A DNA stretch of 64,000 nt from the NCBI RefSeq assembly GCF_017312485.1, contig NZ_BMBA01000001.1:1316396-1380395 (forward strand), written 5' to 3'. The notes beneath the pieces are model-generated. The model had not been told where the DNA came from, made no database searches, and saw only the letters and a list, made by a program, of their open reading frames with translations. The translations under genes were made by a program, and so were the position numbers. This document shows positions 52,839-62,252 of the stretch, in pieces. Position 1 is the stretch's first letter. Every line of letters begins with the position of its first letter. The DNA comes from Clostridium zeae (GTDB lineage Bacteria; Bacillota; Clostridia; Clostridiales; Clostridiaceae).

Positions 52839-53762
52839 TTAGTCATTGTATTTTATACGTATACTTTCTATGTATTCCAATATTTCTTTTCTTAGTTTCA
52901 GTGGAGTTATAACTTCACATTCCTTTCCAAAGTTTAAAATAAACTTTTTCAACCCTTCATCATTAGGAAAGAAGTTCTCAACAATATACCCTCCATCCTC
53001 CAAAAGTATAATTTTATCCTTTGGAAAATATTCAGTTAATTGTTCTCCAATTTTGCTAGAAAACTTCATTTTTACTAAAATACTATTTTTTTCATAACTA
53101 TACTCAAATATTTTTTTAATTTCCTGTTGCGAAATTTGCCTTTTAATAAAGTCGCCTCCTAATTTCATATTTCTTATTCTAATAAGCTTAAACTTTCGAT
53201 AGTCTTTTCTTTCTCTGCAAAAGGCAATAATAAACCATTGTCCAACACTAAACTCTATCTGAATAGGCTCCACTATTCTTTTTGAATATTCCATTCTTCT
53301 GTTTATATATTGAAATTCTAATACTCTGCTTTCTTCAATGGCTTTATTAATCAAATATAAATATTCTCTAAGTTCCTGCTCCATAGCAAAATGAGACATA
53401 TTTATATTAAGATTGCTATATCTGTGTTCTTCTTTATTACGTAAGGTTTCAATCTTAAGAACCATATCATTGAATTTAGGGTTCTTTCCAAATAAAGAAT
53501 TTAAATTATCCATTACAGCAATTATGGGTTCGACTTCCTTCTTATTTATGAAGATATTATTTATATTATAATCTTCCATAATATAATATCCGCCACCTTT
53601 TCCGCCAATAGCGGCTATAGGAACCCCTGTTTCACTTATTTCTTCTATATCGCGATATATCGTTCTTAATGATACTTCAAAATGCTCAGCAAGTTCTCTT
53701 CCTGTTACTAAACCCTTTTGAGATATTATTATTAAAATCGATAATAGCCTTCCTTGTTTCAT
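52839..53762 (-). CDS. WYL-domain transcription regulator (YafY type)
   Basis: A 307-residue regulator. The N-terminal helix-turn-helix (LVTGRELAEHFEVSLRTIYRDIEEI) is followed by a WYL domain (about 140-220, with RVLEFQYINRRMEYSKRIVEP and QWFIIAFCRERKDYRKFKL) and a WCX-type C-terminal extension. It is close to the HxlR remnant and divergent from the hydrolase gene at 54045. The ATG has AAAGGAGATT. Confidence 0.9.
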   Translation of the reverse strand: MKQGRLLSILIIISQKGLVTGRELAEHFEVSLRTIYRDIEEISETGVPIAAIGGKGGGYYIMEDYNINNIFINKKEVEPIIAVMDNLNSLFGKNPKFNDMVLKIETLRNKEEHRYSNLNINMSHFAMEQELREYLYLINKAIEESRVLEFQYINRRMEYSKRIVEPIQIEFSVGQWFIIAFCRERKDYRKFKLIRIRNMKLGGDFIKRQISQQEIKKIFEYSYEKNSILVKMKFSSKIGEQLTEYFPKDKIILLEDGGYIVENFFPNDEGLKKFILNFGKECEVITPLKLRKEILEYIESIRIKYND

Positions 53763-54044
53763 AAAATAAATCTCCTTTAAATAAGTTTAGTGAATTTTTA
53801 TATCAACTAAATCTAGCATTAATCCTGTTGTGCATTTTATTTACCTAATACTCAAATAACATATCCGAAATAAAGATTCAATTTCCTTAATATAATACTA
53901 CATTATCAGACATATCATCAGCAAGTACCGTTATTTATGTCTTTTATTAGTTCGCCATAAACTAAATTACATTCACTGACATGCTGCTGTCAGCTATTAA
54001 GCACTATAATATAATTAAAAGTAAAGTATTAATAGGAGGTCATT

Positions 54045-54977
54045 ATGATTTATACAGTAACCGGCCCAGTAGATAGGACTAGTATGGGTATGATGATGGC
54101 GCATGAGCACTTTAAATGGGAATCTGATGAGAACTTTGCCAGCAATATGTATTTTAATAAACAATATGATGAACTGTATAACCAAAAAATTGCCGAGAAG
54201 GTGCTACCTATATTAAAAGCATTAAAAGCATCTGGCTGTGATGCTGTTGTTGAAGCTTCTCCGCCTATAGGCGGACAAAACCTGAAACTGCTTTATGAAC
54301 TTTCAAAAGCCTCTAAAGTCAAGATTATTCCTTGCACAGGCACAAATATTCCGAAATACACTTATCTGATCTTCAAGGAAGAATTCGAGAAATGCTTAGC
54401 CAAAAGGTGGATTGAGGACTTTAAAGAAGGTATAGATACCATCGAAGGTGTAAAAATCAAGCCAGGCTATATCAAACTACTTTTTGATCGAGGGAAGATT
54501 AGTGAAGTGGATGAAGCTATGCTAAGAGCGGCTGCACTAGCATCTAAAGCAACTGGACTTCCAATTCATTGTCATGTACTGGAAGCTGAACAAATGAAGC
54601 AGGTTATGTCCATTCTATACGAAATGAAGGTTCCTCCTCACAAATTTGTTTGGGCTCATGCAGACAAAGAGAGCAATCTCAAAACTATTTTAGCTGTAGC
54701 TCAAAGTGGCTATTGGGTTGGCTTCGATATCATTCAAGAAGGTACCTATGCAGATCGATTAAACTTGCTTAAGCATGCCTTTGCACACGGCTATAATCAT
54801 CAGGTATTATTATCACAGGACTACGATATGTATGAAGAAAGTGATAAAGAAAATGGAACTCAACGCTATTGTGCCTTGATTAAGGACTTTGTTCCACATT
54901 GTCTTCAGCATGGATTGACTATGTCACAACTTGAATGCCTTTTGATAGAGAATCCTTCACGTTTTTATGACTTTTAA
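54045..54977 (+). CDS. Phosphotriesterase-family metal hydrolase
   Basis: A 310-residue TIM-barrel protein of the amidohydrolase superfamily. Metal ligands appear at H20 and H22 (MAHEHF), K144 as the bridging lysine (GYIKLLF), H175 or H177 (PIHCH), H205 (WAHADK) and D259 (LSQDYD). All expected positions are filled, so it should be active on a phosphoester, lactone or similar bond. The substrate is unknown. Its AGGAGGTCATT site is strong. It is divergent from the WYL regulator, which may control it. Confidence 0.85.
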   Translation: MIYTVTGPVDRTSMGMMMAHEHFKWESDENFASNMYFNKQYDELYNQKIAEKVLPILKALKASGCDAVVEASPPIGGQNLKLLYELSKASKVKIIPCTGTNIPKYTYLIFKEEFEKCLAKRWIEDFKEGIDTIEGVKIKPGYIKLLFDRGKISEVDEAMLRAAALASKATGLPIHCHVLEAEQMKQVMSILYEMKVPPHKFVWAHADKESNLKTILAVAQSGYWVGFDIIQEGTYADRLNLLKHAFAHGYNHQVLLSQDYDMYEESDKENGTQRYCALIKDFVPHCLQHGLTMSQLECLLIENPSRFYDF

Positions 54978-55080
54978 GAAGTAAAAACATATAGTTTATA
55001 TATATAAATTATAAATTTCATGAACAGGTAAAGAGGTTTAATAATAATTTATATAGTAAATGAAAATTTAGGAGAAATAG

Positions 55081-56448
55081 ATGAAAACTAGTATAATCAT
55101 ACTAACTTATAATAAATTTGAACATACAAAACAATGTATAGAAAGTATTAGAGAATTTACAGAGAAAGATTCATATGAATTGATAGTTGTAGACAATAAT
55201 TCAACTGACGAAACATCTAAGTGGTTAGAAGAGCAAAAGGACATAAGAACAATATTTAATGAAGATAATAAGGGATTTCCCAAAGGGTGTAATCAAGGAA
55301 TAGAGATAGCAATAGGAGATAATATCTTACTTCTTAATAATGATACTGTAGTGACAAAAAATTGGCTTGATAATTTAATTACTGCTTTATATAGTGATGA
55401 AAGTGTAGGGGCAGTTGGTCCTGTTACTAACAACTGTTCTAACTTTCAAAATATAGCTGTAACTTACAATAACTTAGAAGAAATGAAAGCATTTGCGGAA
55501 GAATATAATAAATCAAATAGTGAAAATTGGGAGCATAGACTTATTTTAATAGGATTTTGTTTACTTGTAAAAAAAGAAGTTGTTGCTAAGATAGGTCTCC
55601 TAGATGAAAGGTTTTCACCTGGAAATTATGAAGATGATGACTATTGCTTTAGAATTACTGATGCAGGATACAAACTAATTTTATGTAAAGATACCTTTAT
55701 TCATCACTATGGAAGTGTAAGCTTCGGTGCAGACTCACTTGCTTTTAATAATTTAATGGTTACTAATAGCATTAAATTTAAAGATAAATGGGGCTTTGAT
55801 ATAGGATATTCCTGTGGAGTTAATCATAACATTATAAGCTTAATGGATTCACCAAAGGATAAGGCGATAAATGTATTAGAGGTTGGTTGTGCTTGTGGAG
55901 CTACATTAATGAGAATAAAAGATATTTATAAAAATGCTAATATATATGGTGTCGAGTATAACTTAAATGCTGCAAAAATAGCCCAAAAAAATGCCAAAAT
56001 ACTAGGGTACAATATAGAAACCGATAAAATAGAATGTGAAGAAGAATTTTTTGACTATATTATATTTGGAGATGTACTAGAGCACCTGCATGATTCTTCT
56101 AAGGTATTATTAGATTTAAAGAGGTTTCTAAAAAAAGATGGCTTTATATTAGCTAGCATACCGAATGTTATGCATTATAGTGTTATAAGAGGGCTTTTAA
56201 ATGGAAACTGGACTTACGAAGATGCTGGAATACTAGATAGAACACATTTAAAATTCTTTACTTATAATGAAATCAGAAGAATGTTTATTAGTACTGGATA
56301 TATTGATAGATATTGTCTAAAGGTATTTATAGGAAGAGGACCTCAAGATGATGAATTTATCAATAAAATATCAGAATTAATCGATGATAGCTTAAAATGG
56401 CAATTAGATGCATATCAATATATTGTTAAAGCACAAAGAATAAACTAA
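55081..56448 (+). CDS. Family 2 glycosyltransferase fused to a SAM methyltransferase
   Basis: A 455-residue fusion. Residues 1-230 are a GT2 domain, with SIIILTYNKFEHTKQCIESI, LIVVDNNSTDET, the NNDT in ILLLNNDTVVTKNWL and a later ENYEDDDYCFR-type motif (GNYEDDDYCFRI). Residues 255-455 are a class I methyltransferase (NVLEVGCACGATLMRI, FDYIIFGDVLEHLHD). The protein probably decorates a surface polysaccharide, adding a sugar and methylating the product or a partner residue. The gene stands alone, with ATTTAGGAGAAATAG before the ATG. Confidence 0.9.
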   Translation: MKTSIIILTYNKFEHTKQCIESIREFTEKDSYELIVVDNNSTDETSKWLEEQKDIRTIFNEDNKGFPKGCNQGIEIAIGDNILLLNNDTVVTKNWLDNLITALYSDESVGAVGPVTNNCSNFQNIAVTYNNLEEMKAFAEEYNKSNSENWEHRLILIGFCLLVKKEVVAKIGLLDERFSPGNYEDDDYCFRITDAGYKLILCKDTFIHHYGSVSFGADSLAFNNLMVTNSIKFKDKWGFDIGYSCGVNHNIISLMDSPKDKAINVLEVGCACGATLMRIKDIYKNANIYGVEYNLNAAKIAQKNAKILGYNIETDKIECEEEFFDYIIFGDVLEHLHDSSKVLLDLKRFLKKDGFILASIPNVMHYSVIRGLLNGNWTYEDAGILDRTHLKFFTYNEIRRMFISTGYIDRYCLKVFIGRGPQDDEFINKISELIDDSLKWQLDAYQYIVKAQRIN

Positions 56449-56543
56449 AAAGATGAGTATTTTTTATTCTTTATTGATATAGAAAAGCTCTTATTTCATA
56501 AAATTCATTTAACAGAAATTAAATTGATACTAACGAATAAAAA

Positions 56544-56575
56544 CATCCTTTTAGAGATAAATCTCTAAAAGGATG
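56544..56575 (+). terminator. Terminator in the 560-base gap after the fusion gene
   Basis: CATCCTTTTAGAGA pairs perfectly with TCTCTAAAAGGATG. It lies about 95 bases after the gene end. Confidence 0.75.
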
Positions 56576-56668
56576 CATAATTAAATTATAAGCTATAGAA
56601 TAACTCATGAGACTGTCACCTTAATTATAATAATTGATAATTCTATCCACTATTTAAGTTAAAACAAA

Positions 56669-56694
56669 AACCCTTGGAATTACTCCAAAGGGTT
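56669..56694. terminator. Second hairpin in the 560-base gap
   Basis: AACCCTTGGA pairs with TCCAAAGGGTT with one bulged base, with A-rich and T-rich flanks. No gene ends between the two hairpins. The rest of the gap to 57008 is AT-rich leader of the MFS gene. Confidence 0.6.
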
Positions 56695-57008
56695 CTATTT
56701 ACGATAAAACCATTAAATTGGTATTTTTTTACATATGGATTAGTAGAAAAACCTCAAAATACCATATTTTCATTTAATATAATAATCATATCTTATTGTA
56801 AAAATACAATATTGTCAAGTAATATCTAGGCAATCTATGGAAATCTCTCTTTGATTGAGAACAAATATCTTATAAGCAATAGAAGGCAATAAATGTGCAT
56901 TATCAAACATTTTCTTTGATGTCAATCTACGTTAAACTTTAAAAGTCACATTGATATTAAAGACTTATAAAACATAAGCTTATACATTATTAAAAAGGAG
57001 AGATAATA

Positions 57009-58268
57009 ATGAATTTTAATTTATTTAAAAATCGCAATTTTCTACTCTATTCATTGGGTCAAGGAATTTCTAATTTAGGAAGTACTATGACCTTCTATGC
57101 ATTATCACTTTATGTATTAGAGCATACAAAATCATCAAGCATGTTTGCTTTCATTTTATCCGCCAAATATATTCCTCAAATTTTCTTGTATCCTTTTTCA
57201 GGTGTTATTGTTGATAAGATAGAACGTAAAAAATTACTGATATTTTTTGACGGATTCAGAGGTTTATTTTTATTATTATTGCTGTTTATGATTTATGTAA
57301 ATGGAGAAATTAGTTTATTAATGATATATTCTATTGTGTTTACATATGCTATTGCAGATACTTTTTATAATCCAGCTACTAATTCAATAATACCATTTCT
57401 ATTTGATGAAAAAGACTATATTGCAACAAATTCTTTTACTTCATGGGTTCAAAATTTATCTTTGCTTGTTGGTCCTATACTTGGCACAGCAATTTATTCA
57501 AATTCAGGAATTTTATTTGTACTAATCTGTGATGCAATTTCATTTCTTCTTGTTATGACATTTACAATTTTCCTAAGGTTTAACAAGATAAGTAATCATA
57601 TCAAAAAAAGCATATATCTATTGCAGGACTTTAAACAAGGTGTAAACTTAGTATTTAAAAATAAAGACTTATTATTTGCTACACTTGGCATTTGCTCTTC
57701 AAGATTTTTTATTAATCCAATTTATACTATTGGTTTACCTCTTATTATCATCAACTTATTTAAAGCTCCAGTATATGCCCTGAGCATTACTCAGTCATTT
57801 ATTATTGTAGGAACTTTAGTATCACCTGTAATTGTTATCTTACTAACAAGGAGGTTCACAGATGCTATTTCACTTAAAGTTAGTCGAATGGGTAAAATTA
57901 TTCCATTTACTATTTTACTAGCTGCTGGATTCAATGATTTTTCAAAATATCTAAATATACATATTATACTTTTAGTTATATACTTTTCTGTTATATGTTT
58001 TCTAGCAACAATGTTTAATTCAAGCGGCTTTGTATTTTTAAATTCATATTTTCAAAGAAGAGTTCCAAATGAATATTTAGGCCGTTTTGCCAGCGTTCGA
58101 TTTATGTTTTATTCTGTTGCAGAATTACTAGGAATAAATTTCTTTGGATTACTATATGGAAAAGTTGAAATATTTTATCCCCTATTAATGGTACTAGTTG
58201 GAGCTATTATTGAAGCTATTTTGCTAAGCTATGTTAGCAAACAAGAAGTTATTAATATGTCCACCTAA
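57009..58268 (+). CDS. MFS transporter, MFS_3 exporter type
   Basis: A 419-residue protein with 12 predicted helices. The N-terminus (NRNFLLYSLGQGISNLGSTM) and loop SGVIVDKIERKKLLIF are typical of the MFS_3 family of exporters such as macrolide efflux and enterobactin exit proteins. A charged middle loop (FNKISNHIKKSI) joins two six-helix halves. The substrate is not indicated by neighbours. AAAAGGAGAGATAATA precedes the ATG. Confidence 0.9.
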   Translation: MNFNLFKNRNFLLYSLGQGISNLGSTMTFYALSLYVLEHTKSSSMFAFILSAKYIPQIFLYPFSGVIVDKIERKKLLIFFDGFRGLFLLLLLFMIYVNGEISLLMIYSIVFTYAIADTFYNPATNSIIPFLFDEKDYIATNSFTSWVQNLSLLVGPILGTAIYSNSGILFVLICDAISFLLVMTFTIFLRFNKISNHIKKSIYLLQDFKQGVNLVFKNKDLLFATLGICSSRFFINPIYTIGLPLIIINLFKAPVYALSITQSFIIVGTLVSPVIVILLTRRFTDAISLKVSRMGKIIPFTILLAAGFNDFSKYLNIHIILLVIYFSVICFLATMFNSSGFVFLNSYFQRRVPNEYLGRFASVRFMFYSVAELLGINFFGLLYGKVEIFYPLLMVLVGAIIEAILLSYVSKQEVINMST

Positions 58269-58300
58269 TGAATATCAATAGTGTTGTGTACAACACAAAT

Positions 58301-58342
58301 CAAAAATAGTAGCACTACATAATTAGTTATCTACTATTTTTG
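58301..58342 (+). terminator. Terminator after the MFS gene
   Basis: CAAAAATAGTAG pairs with CTACTATTTTTG, 33 bases after the stop codon. A palindrome GTGTTGTGTACAACAC lies just before it. Confidence 0.8.
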
Positions 58343-58390
58343 AAATAAGCATATATTATTACAGTTTTATTTAAAATAAATCCTCTTTAT

Positions 58391-58469
58391 GCTGGTCATA
58401 CCAGGGCTTTAAGCAAAAGTCTGCGTTACTTGTGGTACGGTTCACCGTATCAGTTCTAACGTAGACTTT
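58391..58469. repeat. Highly structured palindromic element
   Basis: A small stem CTGG-TCATA-CCAG is followed by AAAGTCTGCGTTA (58416-58428) pairing with TAACGTAGACTTT (58457-58469), with an inner stem TACGG-TTCA-CCGTA. A related but decayed copy with GATACGGTTCACCATA lies at 62088-62127. It lies between convergent genes, so a leader RNA role is unlikely. Confidence 0.65.
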
Positions 58470-58486
58470 TTCCAAAACTTAAACAA

Positions 58487-58515
58487 ATAAAGGCTTATCC
58501 TCTTTAAGATAAGCC
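58487..58515 (-). terminator. Terminator after the isochorismatase-family gene
   Basis: Leftward GGCTTATC-TTAAAGAG-GATAAGCC followed by TTTATTT, 13 bases after the stop codon. Confidence 0.8.
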
Positions 58516-58527
58516 ATCTTATATTCA

Positions 58528-59064
58528 TTAATTACCTAGTAAAATTTTTATTACATCGTCCATTGAAAGAACATTAGCAAAACGTTTATTCCAAATCTTA
58601 TAATTGTAAAATTCATAAAGTTTCTCACCAGATAGAAACTCGTTATCGAAAGTTGTATTTGTTTCTTCTGGAATAATTATTTTATATTCATAATCAAATG
58701 CACTTTTTAAAGTAGCATCCATACAATATTCTGCTTGAAGTCCTACAAGTATAATAGTATCTATCTTTTTACTTTCTAAATACTCTCTCAATCCAGTTTT
58801 ATGGAAAGCACTATTATACTCCTTTTCAACGATATACTCATTATTATTAGGTGCTACGTCATAATAAATCTGCCAACCATCTGTACCTTTCTCAAATTCG
58901 GTACCCTTTCCATCATCATGACGTACATATATAACTTCCTTATTAATACTTCTTGCAGTTAAAATAAGTTTCTTAATATTTTCAATTACTTTCTTTTCAT
59001 TATAAGGATGTTTCTTAATCAATGCATTTTGCACATCTACAACCAACAAAACAATATTATTCAT
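58528..59064 (-). CDS. Cysteine hydrolase of the isochorismatase family
   Basis: A 178-residue enzyme with the catalytic triad positions D10 (LLVVDVQNAL), K81 (VEKEYNSAF) and C114 (LQAEYCMDATLKSAFD). Relatives hydrolyse amides such as nicotinamide or isochorismate; the substrate is not clear. It is divergent from a LysR regulator at 59333, which probably controls it. The ATG has GGAAGAAAG upstream. Confidence 0.9.
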   Translation of the reverse strand: MNNIVLLVVDVQNALIKKHPYNEKKVIENIKKLILTARSINKEVIYVRHDDGKGTEFEKGTDGWQIYYDVAPNNNEYIVEKEYNSAFHKTGLREYLESKKIDTIILVGLQAEYCMDATLKSAFDYEYKIIIPEETNTTFDNEFLSGEKLYEFYNYKIWNKRFANVLSMDDVIKILLGN

Positions 59065-59217
59065 ATACTTTCTTCCTTTCGCTCTTAAATAATCTTTTCT
59101 TAATTATTTCAAATTAGCAAACATTATATTGCTTGTCTTAATTGATTACCACAAGATAATATTGACTAAAATTTCTGAATTCATTATATACATGATATTC
59201 TCACTTCCTTATAGAAT

Positions 59218-59294
59218 AATTGCATCTGTTATTTACAAATTTTATTATAAAAGAGGTTTTTCTATTTGTATAACGAATATATTTAATTGCATCT
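59218..59294. promoter_or_regulatory. Direct repeats in the LysR-isochorismatase divergent region
   Basis: AATTGCATCT occurs at 59218-59227 and again at 59285-59294, in the 268-base region between divergent genes. These could be regulator contacts. No clear T-N11-A LysR box pair was settled by eye. Confidence 0.35.
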
Positions 59295-59332
59295 ATCGAA
59301 AATATTAATTATAGAGAGGAGTGATTTGCAGC

Positions 59333-60214
59333 ATGGACTATGAGCTTTTAAAAACCTTCATTTGCTTAGCTAAGCTGAAAAACTTTACTAAAACAGCGGA
59401 ACAACTACATGTGGTTCAATCTACCATCACCAGCAGGATAAAACATCTGGAACATAATATTGGCGAAACCTTATTTATACGTACAAATAAAAATGTAATA
59501 CTGACAAATGCAGGAGAAGTTTTTCTTCCCTATGCTAAACAATTGTTAAGCATACATGAGTCTGCTATTTCTCGGCTTAAAGCTCTGGAATTATTCAAAG
59601 ATACACTTAATATAGGTGCTGTTCACTCTATTTACGATTGTCATGTTCAAGGCATGATTCTTAAATATATGCAGCAAAATAAAAGAATTGCAATAAAAGT
59701 TACTATTGAACATAGTGAAGAACTGATACAAATGCTTCATGAGAATCAATTAGATATTGCATTTACATATTTGGACATTAAATCTTCCCAATTTTTATGT
59801 GAACCCTTCTATAGTGACAAAATCATATTGGTTACTGGGGCACAGAATAGTTATGCTGCATGCGGTATCACAGACGATGAGCTTAGAAATCTTCCTTTAT
59901 TATCCTCTGCAATTCTGACTGAATCATTTCAAGAATGGTTCTATTCAGTTTTTCCGAAAAACTACGTATATCCACTGGATATCAATATTAGTAGTAACAT
60001 CATTACATTCTTAAAGGAAGGGATTGGCTTTAGCTTCATGATGGAGTCCGCCGCTAGAAAATCTCTGGAAGAAGGTTCACTAGTAGAAGTAAAGCTTCTC
60101 GAAAGCAAGCCGCCAAGAATGGAAAGCTACATATTACTAAACAAGCAGCGAAATAATTCGGTAGCAGTAAGTCGATGGTTGAATGAGTTTAAACCATCCT
60201 CTTTTCTTCGCTAG
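59333..60214 (+). CDS. LysR-family transcription regulator
   Basis: A 293-residue regulator with the N-terminal winged helix (YELLKTFICLAKLKNFTKTA, QLHVVQSTITSRIKHLE) and a periplasmic-binding-like effector domain. The start at 59333 is chosen because the upstream in-frame GTG at 59321 overlaps the ribosome binding site GAGAGGAG. It is divergent from the isochorismatase gene, the usual arrangement for LysR control. Confidence 0.92.
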   Translation: MDYELLKTFICLAKLKNFTKTAEQLHVVQSTITSRIKHLEHNIGETLFIRTNKNVILTNAGEVFLPYAKQLLSIHESAISRLKALELFKDTLNIGAVHSIYDCHVQGMILKYMQQNKRIAIKVTIEHSEELIQMLHENQLDIAFTYLDIKSSQFLCEPFYSDKIILVTGAQNSYAACGITDDELRNLPLLSSAILTESFQEWFYSVFPKNYVYPLDINISSNIITFLKEGIGFSFMMESAARKSLEEGSLVEVKLLESKPPRMESYILLNKQRNNSVAVSRWLNEFKPSSFLR

Positions 60215-60266
60215 CATTACTCAACTCCACCAAACAATATCTAAATATTATATTTGCAATGCTTAA

Positions 60267-61321
60267 TTATATTCTAATTGTAAATAAAATAAAAGAAGAA
60301 GAAGCCCCGTCATCAGAGGATTCTCCTTCCTTATTATTTATGAAATATTTCTGTACCTTTTCATCCTTTCGCTTCTTCTTAGTCCTTCCTGCCACCATTG
60401 AAGCACCACAAACAGGGCATTTCATTAGTCCAGTTAGAATGTAATTACTTTCAAAAGCTTTCTTTGGTTTGCCACATTTGAACTTATACATTTCTTGAAC
60501 CTTGTCCCAAAGTTCTATAGGAACTATAGCTTCATGCTCTCCATCAACAATTATTGGGTTTTTATTGTATCCTTTTCTTCGCTTTTCACTCCAATTCTCC
60601 CTTACATTATAACGTATTTTACCAATGTATACAGGCTTCATTAGAATATCTTTAACACCACCAGTTCCAAACATATTCCCCTTTTTAGTTTTATATCCTT
60701 CATGATTTAACTGATTAGTACTAGCCTTTAACCCCTTACCAGAAGCATATAGTTCAAATATCTTTCTTACTGTAGAAGCTTCTTCTGAAACTATCTCTAA
60801 TCTTGTATTATTTTCATTTACTATTACCGACTTATAACCCAAAACAATACCACCATTCCACTTTCCAGTTCTAGCTCTCTGTTTCATTCCCATTTTTACA
60901 TTATCTACTATTGTTTCCCTTTCAAATTCTTCTATTGAAGCTAATAGATTCATCATAAGTCTTCCTGCTGATGTTGTTGTCTCAAATGCTTCTGAACAGC
61001 TTTTAAAAGCTACATTATATCTTTCAAGTTCCCTAACTACTGTTAGTAAGTCATACTGGTTACGTGCCAAACGATTAGTTTTCCATACCCATACTTCATC
61101 AAATTTGCCTTCCTTAGCATCTTTAAGCATTTGCTGTAGTTGAAGTCTATTGGTCATTGACTTACCGCTAATACCTTTATCAGCATATACAGCAACTAAT
61201 TACCCTCTTCTTGTTCACATCTTTGTGCTATTACATTTTCCTGTGCATCAATGCTATATCCTTCCTCAGCTTGTTCAGCAGTAGATACTCTTAGGTAAGC
61301 AGCTATCCTACGTTTAAGCAT
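60267..61321 (-). pseudogene. Large serine recombinase, frameshifted and 3-prime truncated
   Basis: The start region at 61321 reads LKRRIAAYLRVSTAEQAEEG, with the catalytic serine, for 41 residues to a stop. One missing base near 61198 separates it from the downstream frame (AVYADKGISGKS, then WVWKTNRLARN, and the recombinase domain GIVLGYKSVIV). The zinc-ribbon (MKCPVCGASMVAGRT) follows. The coiled coil and C-terminal part of about 150 residues are missing, replaced by an unrelated serine-rich tail. Such enzymes integrate prophages and Tn4451/ICE-type elements. This copy is most likely dead. Confidence 0.88.
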
Positions 61322-61425
61322 TTATCATCATCCTCCTTAGTTGCTTGTATATTATCTATATACCTTTTAACCATCTTTGCGATTACATCTATAAATATTT
61401 CATAACTTACATTTTCCTTATCCAT
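61303..61425 (-). CDS. Short protein upstream of the recombinase, 40 residues
   Basis: A 40-codon frame with a very strong AAAGGAGGAAGC site before the ATG, overlapping the recombinase start by 19 bases. The product is a helical acidic peptide (MDKENVSYEIFIDVIAKMV). Small genes in this place are common in clostridial serine-recombinase elements. The function is unknown. Confidence 0.6.
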   Translation of the reverse strand: MDKENVSYEIFIDVIAKMVKRYIDNIQATKEDDDKCLNVG

Positions 61426-61622
61426 TACAGCTTCCTCCTTTAATAGTCAACTATGGAGTAGTCTTACTCCTATTACCTTTGATATCAGCACTATCAGCAC
61501 TGTAAATACCATCATAGTTCCGATATTTTAGAGTCGTTAATTACTTACCTCAGCATGGCAACCACCTATAGTTTTACAATAATAACAACCTTAATCACCG
61601 TTCTATTGGCAATTAAGGCTTG

Positions 61623-61811
61623 TTAGTTTATTATATCATCTTTTAAATTTCGTGATGTTAGTTCTATTGGAATTATTAGCAATATAGAATAATCATTATT
61701 ACAGATTATCAATGAATTTGTGTAAATTTCACTGTTACTACATACTATTTTATCAACATATTCAGTAATAACATCAGTACAATCAATATATGTCTTGTTC
61801 TTTATTTCTTA
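61623..61811 (-). pseudogene. Start-less ORF remnant of the mobile element
   Basis: A 62-codon open frame with good coding character (IDCTDVITEYVDKIV, LLIIPIELTSRNL) ends at TAA 61623-61625 but has no start codon; a stop lies just upstream. It is probably the 3-prime part of a lost element gene. Between 61426 and 61622 I see only the inverted repeat CTTAATTGCC / GGTGATTAAGG and no gene. Confidence 0.35.
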
Positions 61812-61828
61812 AAAGTCTTTCTCTTACT

Positions 61829-61987
61829 CTAAACTAGCACATACCCTCCATCATCTTCATATTTATTTCTGTCTGCTCCATATTCGGTATCTAGTATCTG
61901 CAATATACCTTGAATAGTTTCTTGCACCTCCATTGGTAAGGACTTTACCTTTCCATACTCTCTTAAATAGCTTACTTCTATCATCAT
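61829..61987 (-). CDS. Small mobile-element protein, 52 residues
   Basis: The ATG at 61987 follows AAGGAGGTAGTA. The sequence has a typical element-borne pattern (VSYLREYGKVKSLPMEVQET, ILDTEYGADRNKYEDDGGYV). Longer relatives in my memory continue past this point, so the gene may be shortened at its end. The role is unknown. Confidence 0.55.
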   Translation of the reverse strand: MMIEVSYLREYGKVKSLPMEVQETIQGILQILDTEYGADRNKYEDDGGYVLV

Positions 61988-62087
61988 TACTACCTCCTTA
62001 AAAAATAAAAATACTCTTACCCATTTCACTAAGGTAAGAGTTTTCAATATTATAATATATATTTACAAATTCAATTATTTCAAAAAA

Positions 62088-62127
62088 GTCTACGTCATTT
62101 ATGATACGGTTCACCATAAATAATTCT
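62088..62127. repeat. Decayed copy of the palindromic element at 58.4 kb
   Basis: GTCTACGTCATTTATGATACGG and following TTCACCATA align with the element at 58418-58469 in the same orientation, with many substitutions. The outer stem is lost and an inner TTTATG / CATAAA stem remains. Confidence 0.5.
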
Positions 62128-62143
62128 AAACCAATAAATTGAA

Positions 62144-62171
62144 AAAGCCACAGCATTTCTACTGTGGCTTT
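62144..62171. terminator. Terminator between cupin gene and element remnant
   Basis: AAAGCCACAG pairs perfectly with CTGTGGCTTT. It lies about 80 bases after the end of the cupin gene in the leftward direction, with A/T-rich flanks. Confidence 0.75.
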
Positions 62172-62252
62172 CATGGTGGAGGCGAAACTCCACCACACAA
62201 ATTATATCAAGGTTTATACACAATTATTAATAACCAAAAGTATATCAAACTA

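Noticed and set aside
61998-62198. Leftward open frame of 66 codons over the palindromic repeat
   Set aside because: It lacks a ribosome binding site, runs through the terminator at 62144-62171 and the decayed repeat, and its sequence is low-complexity.
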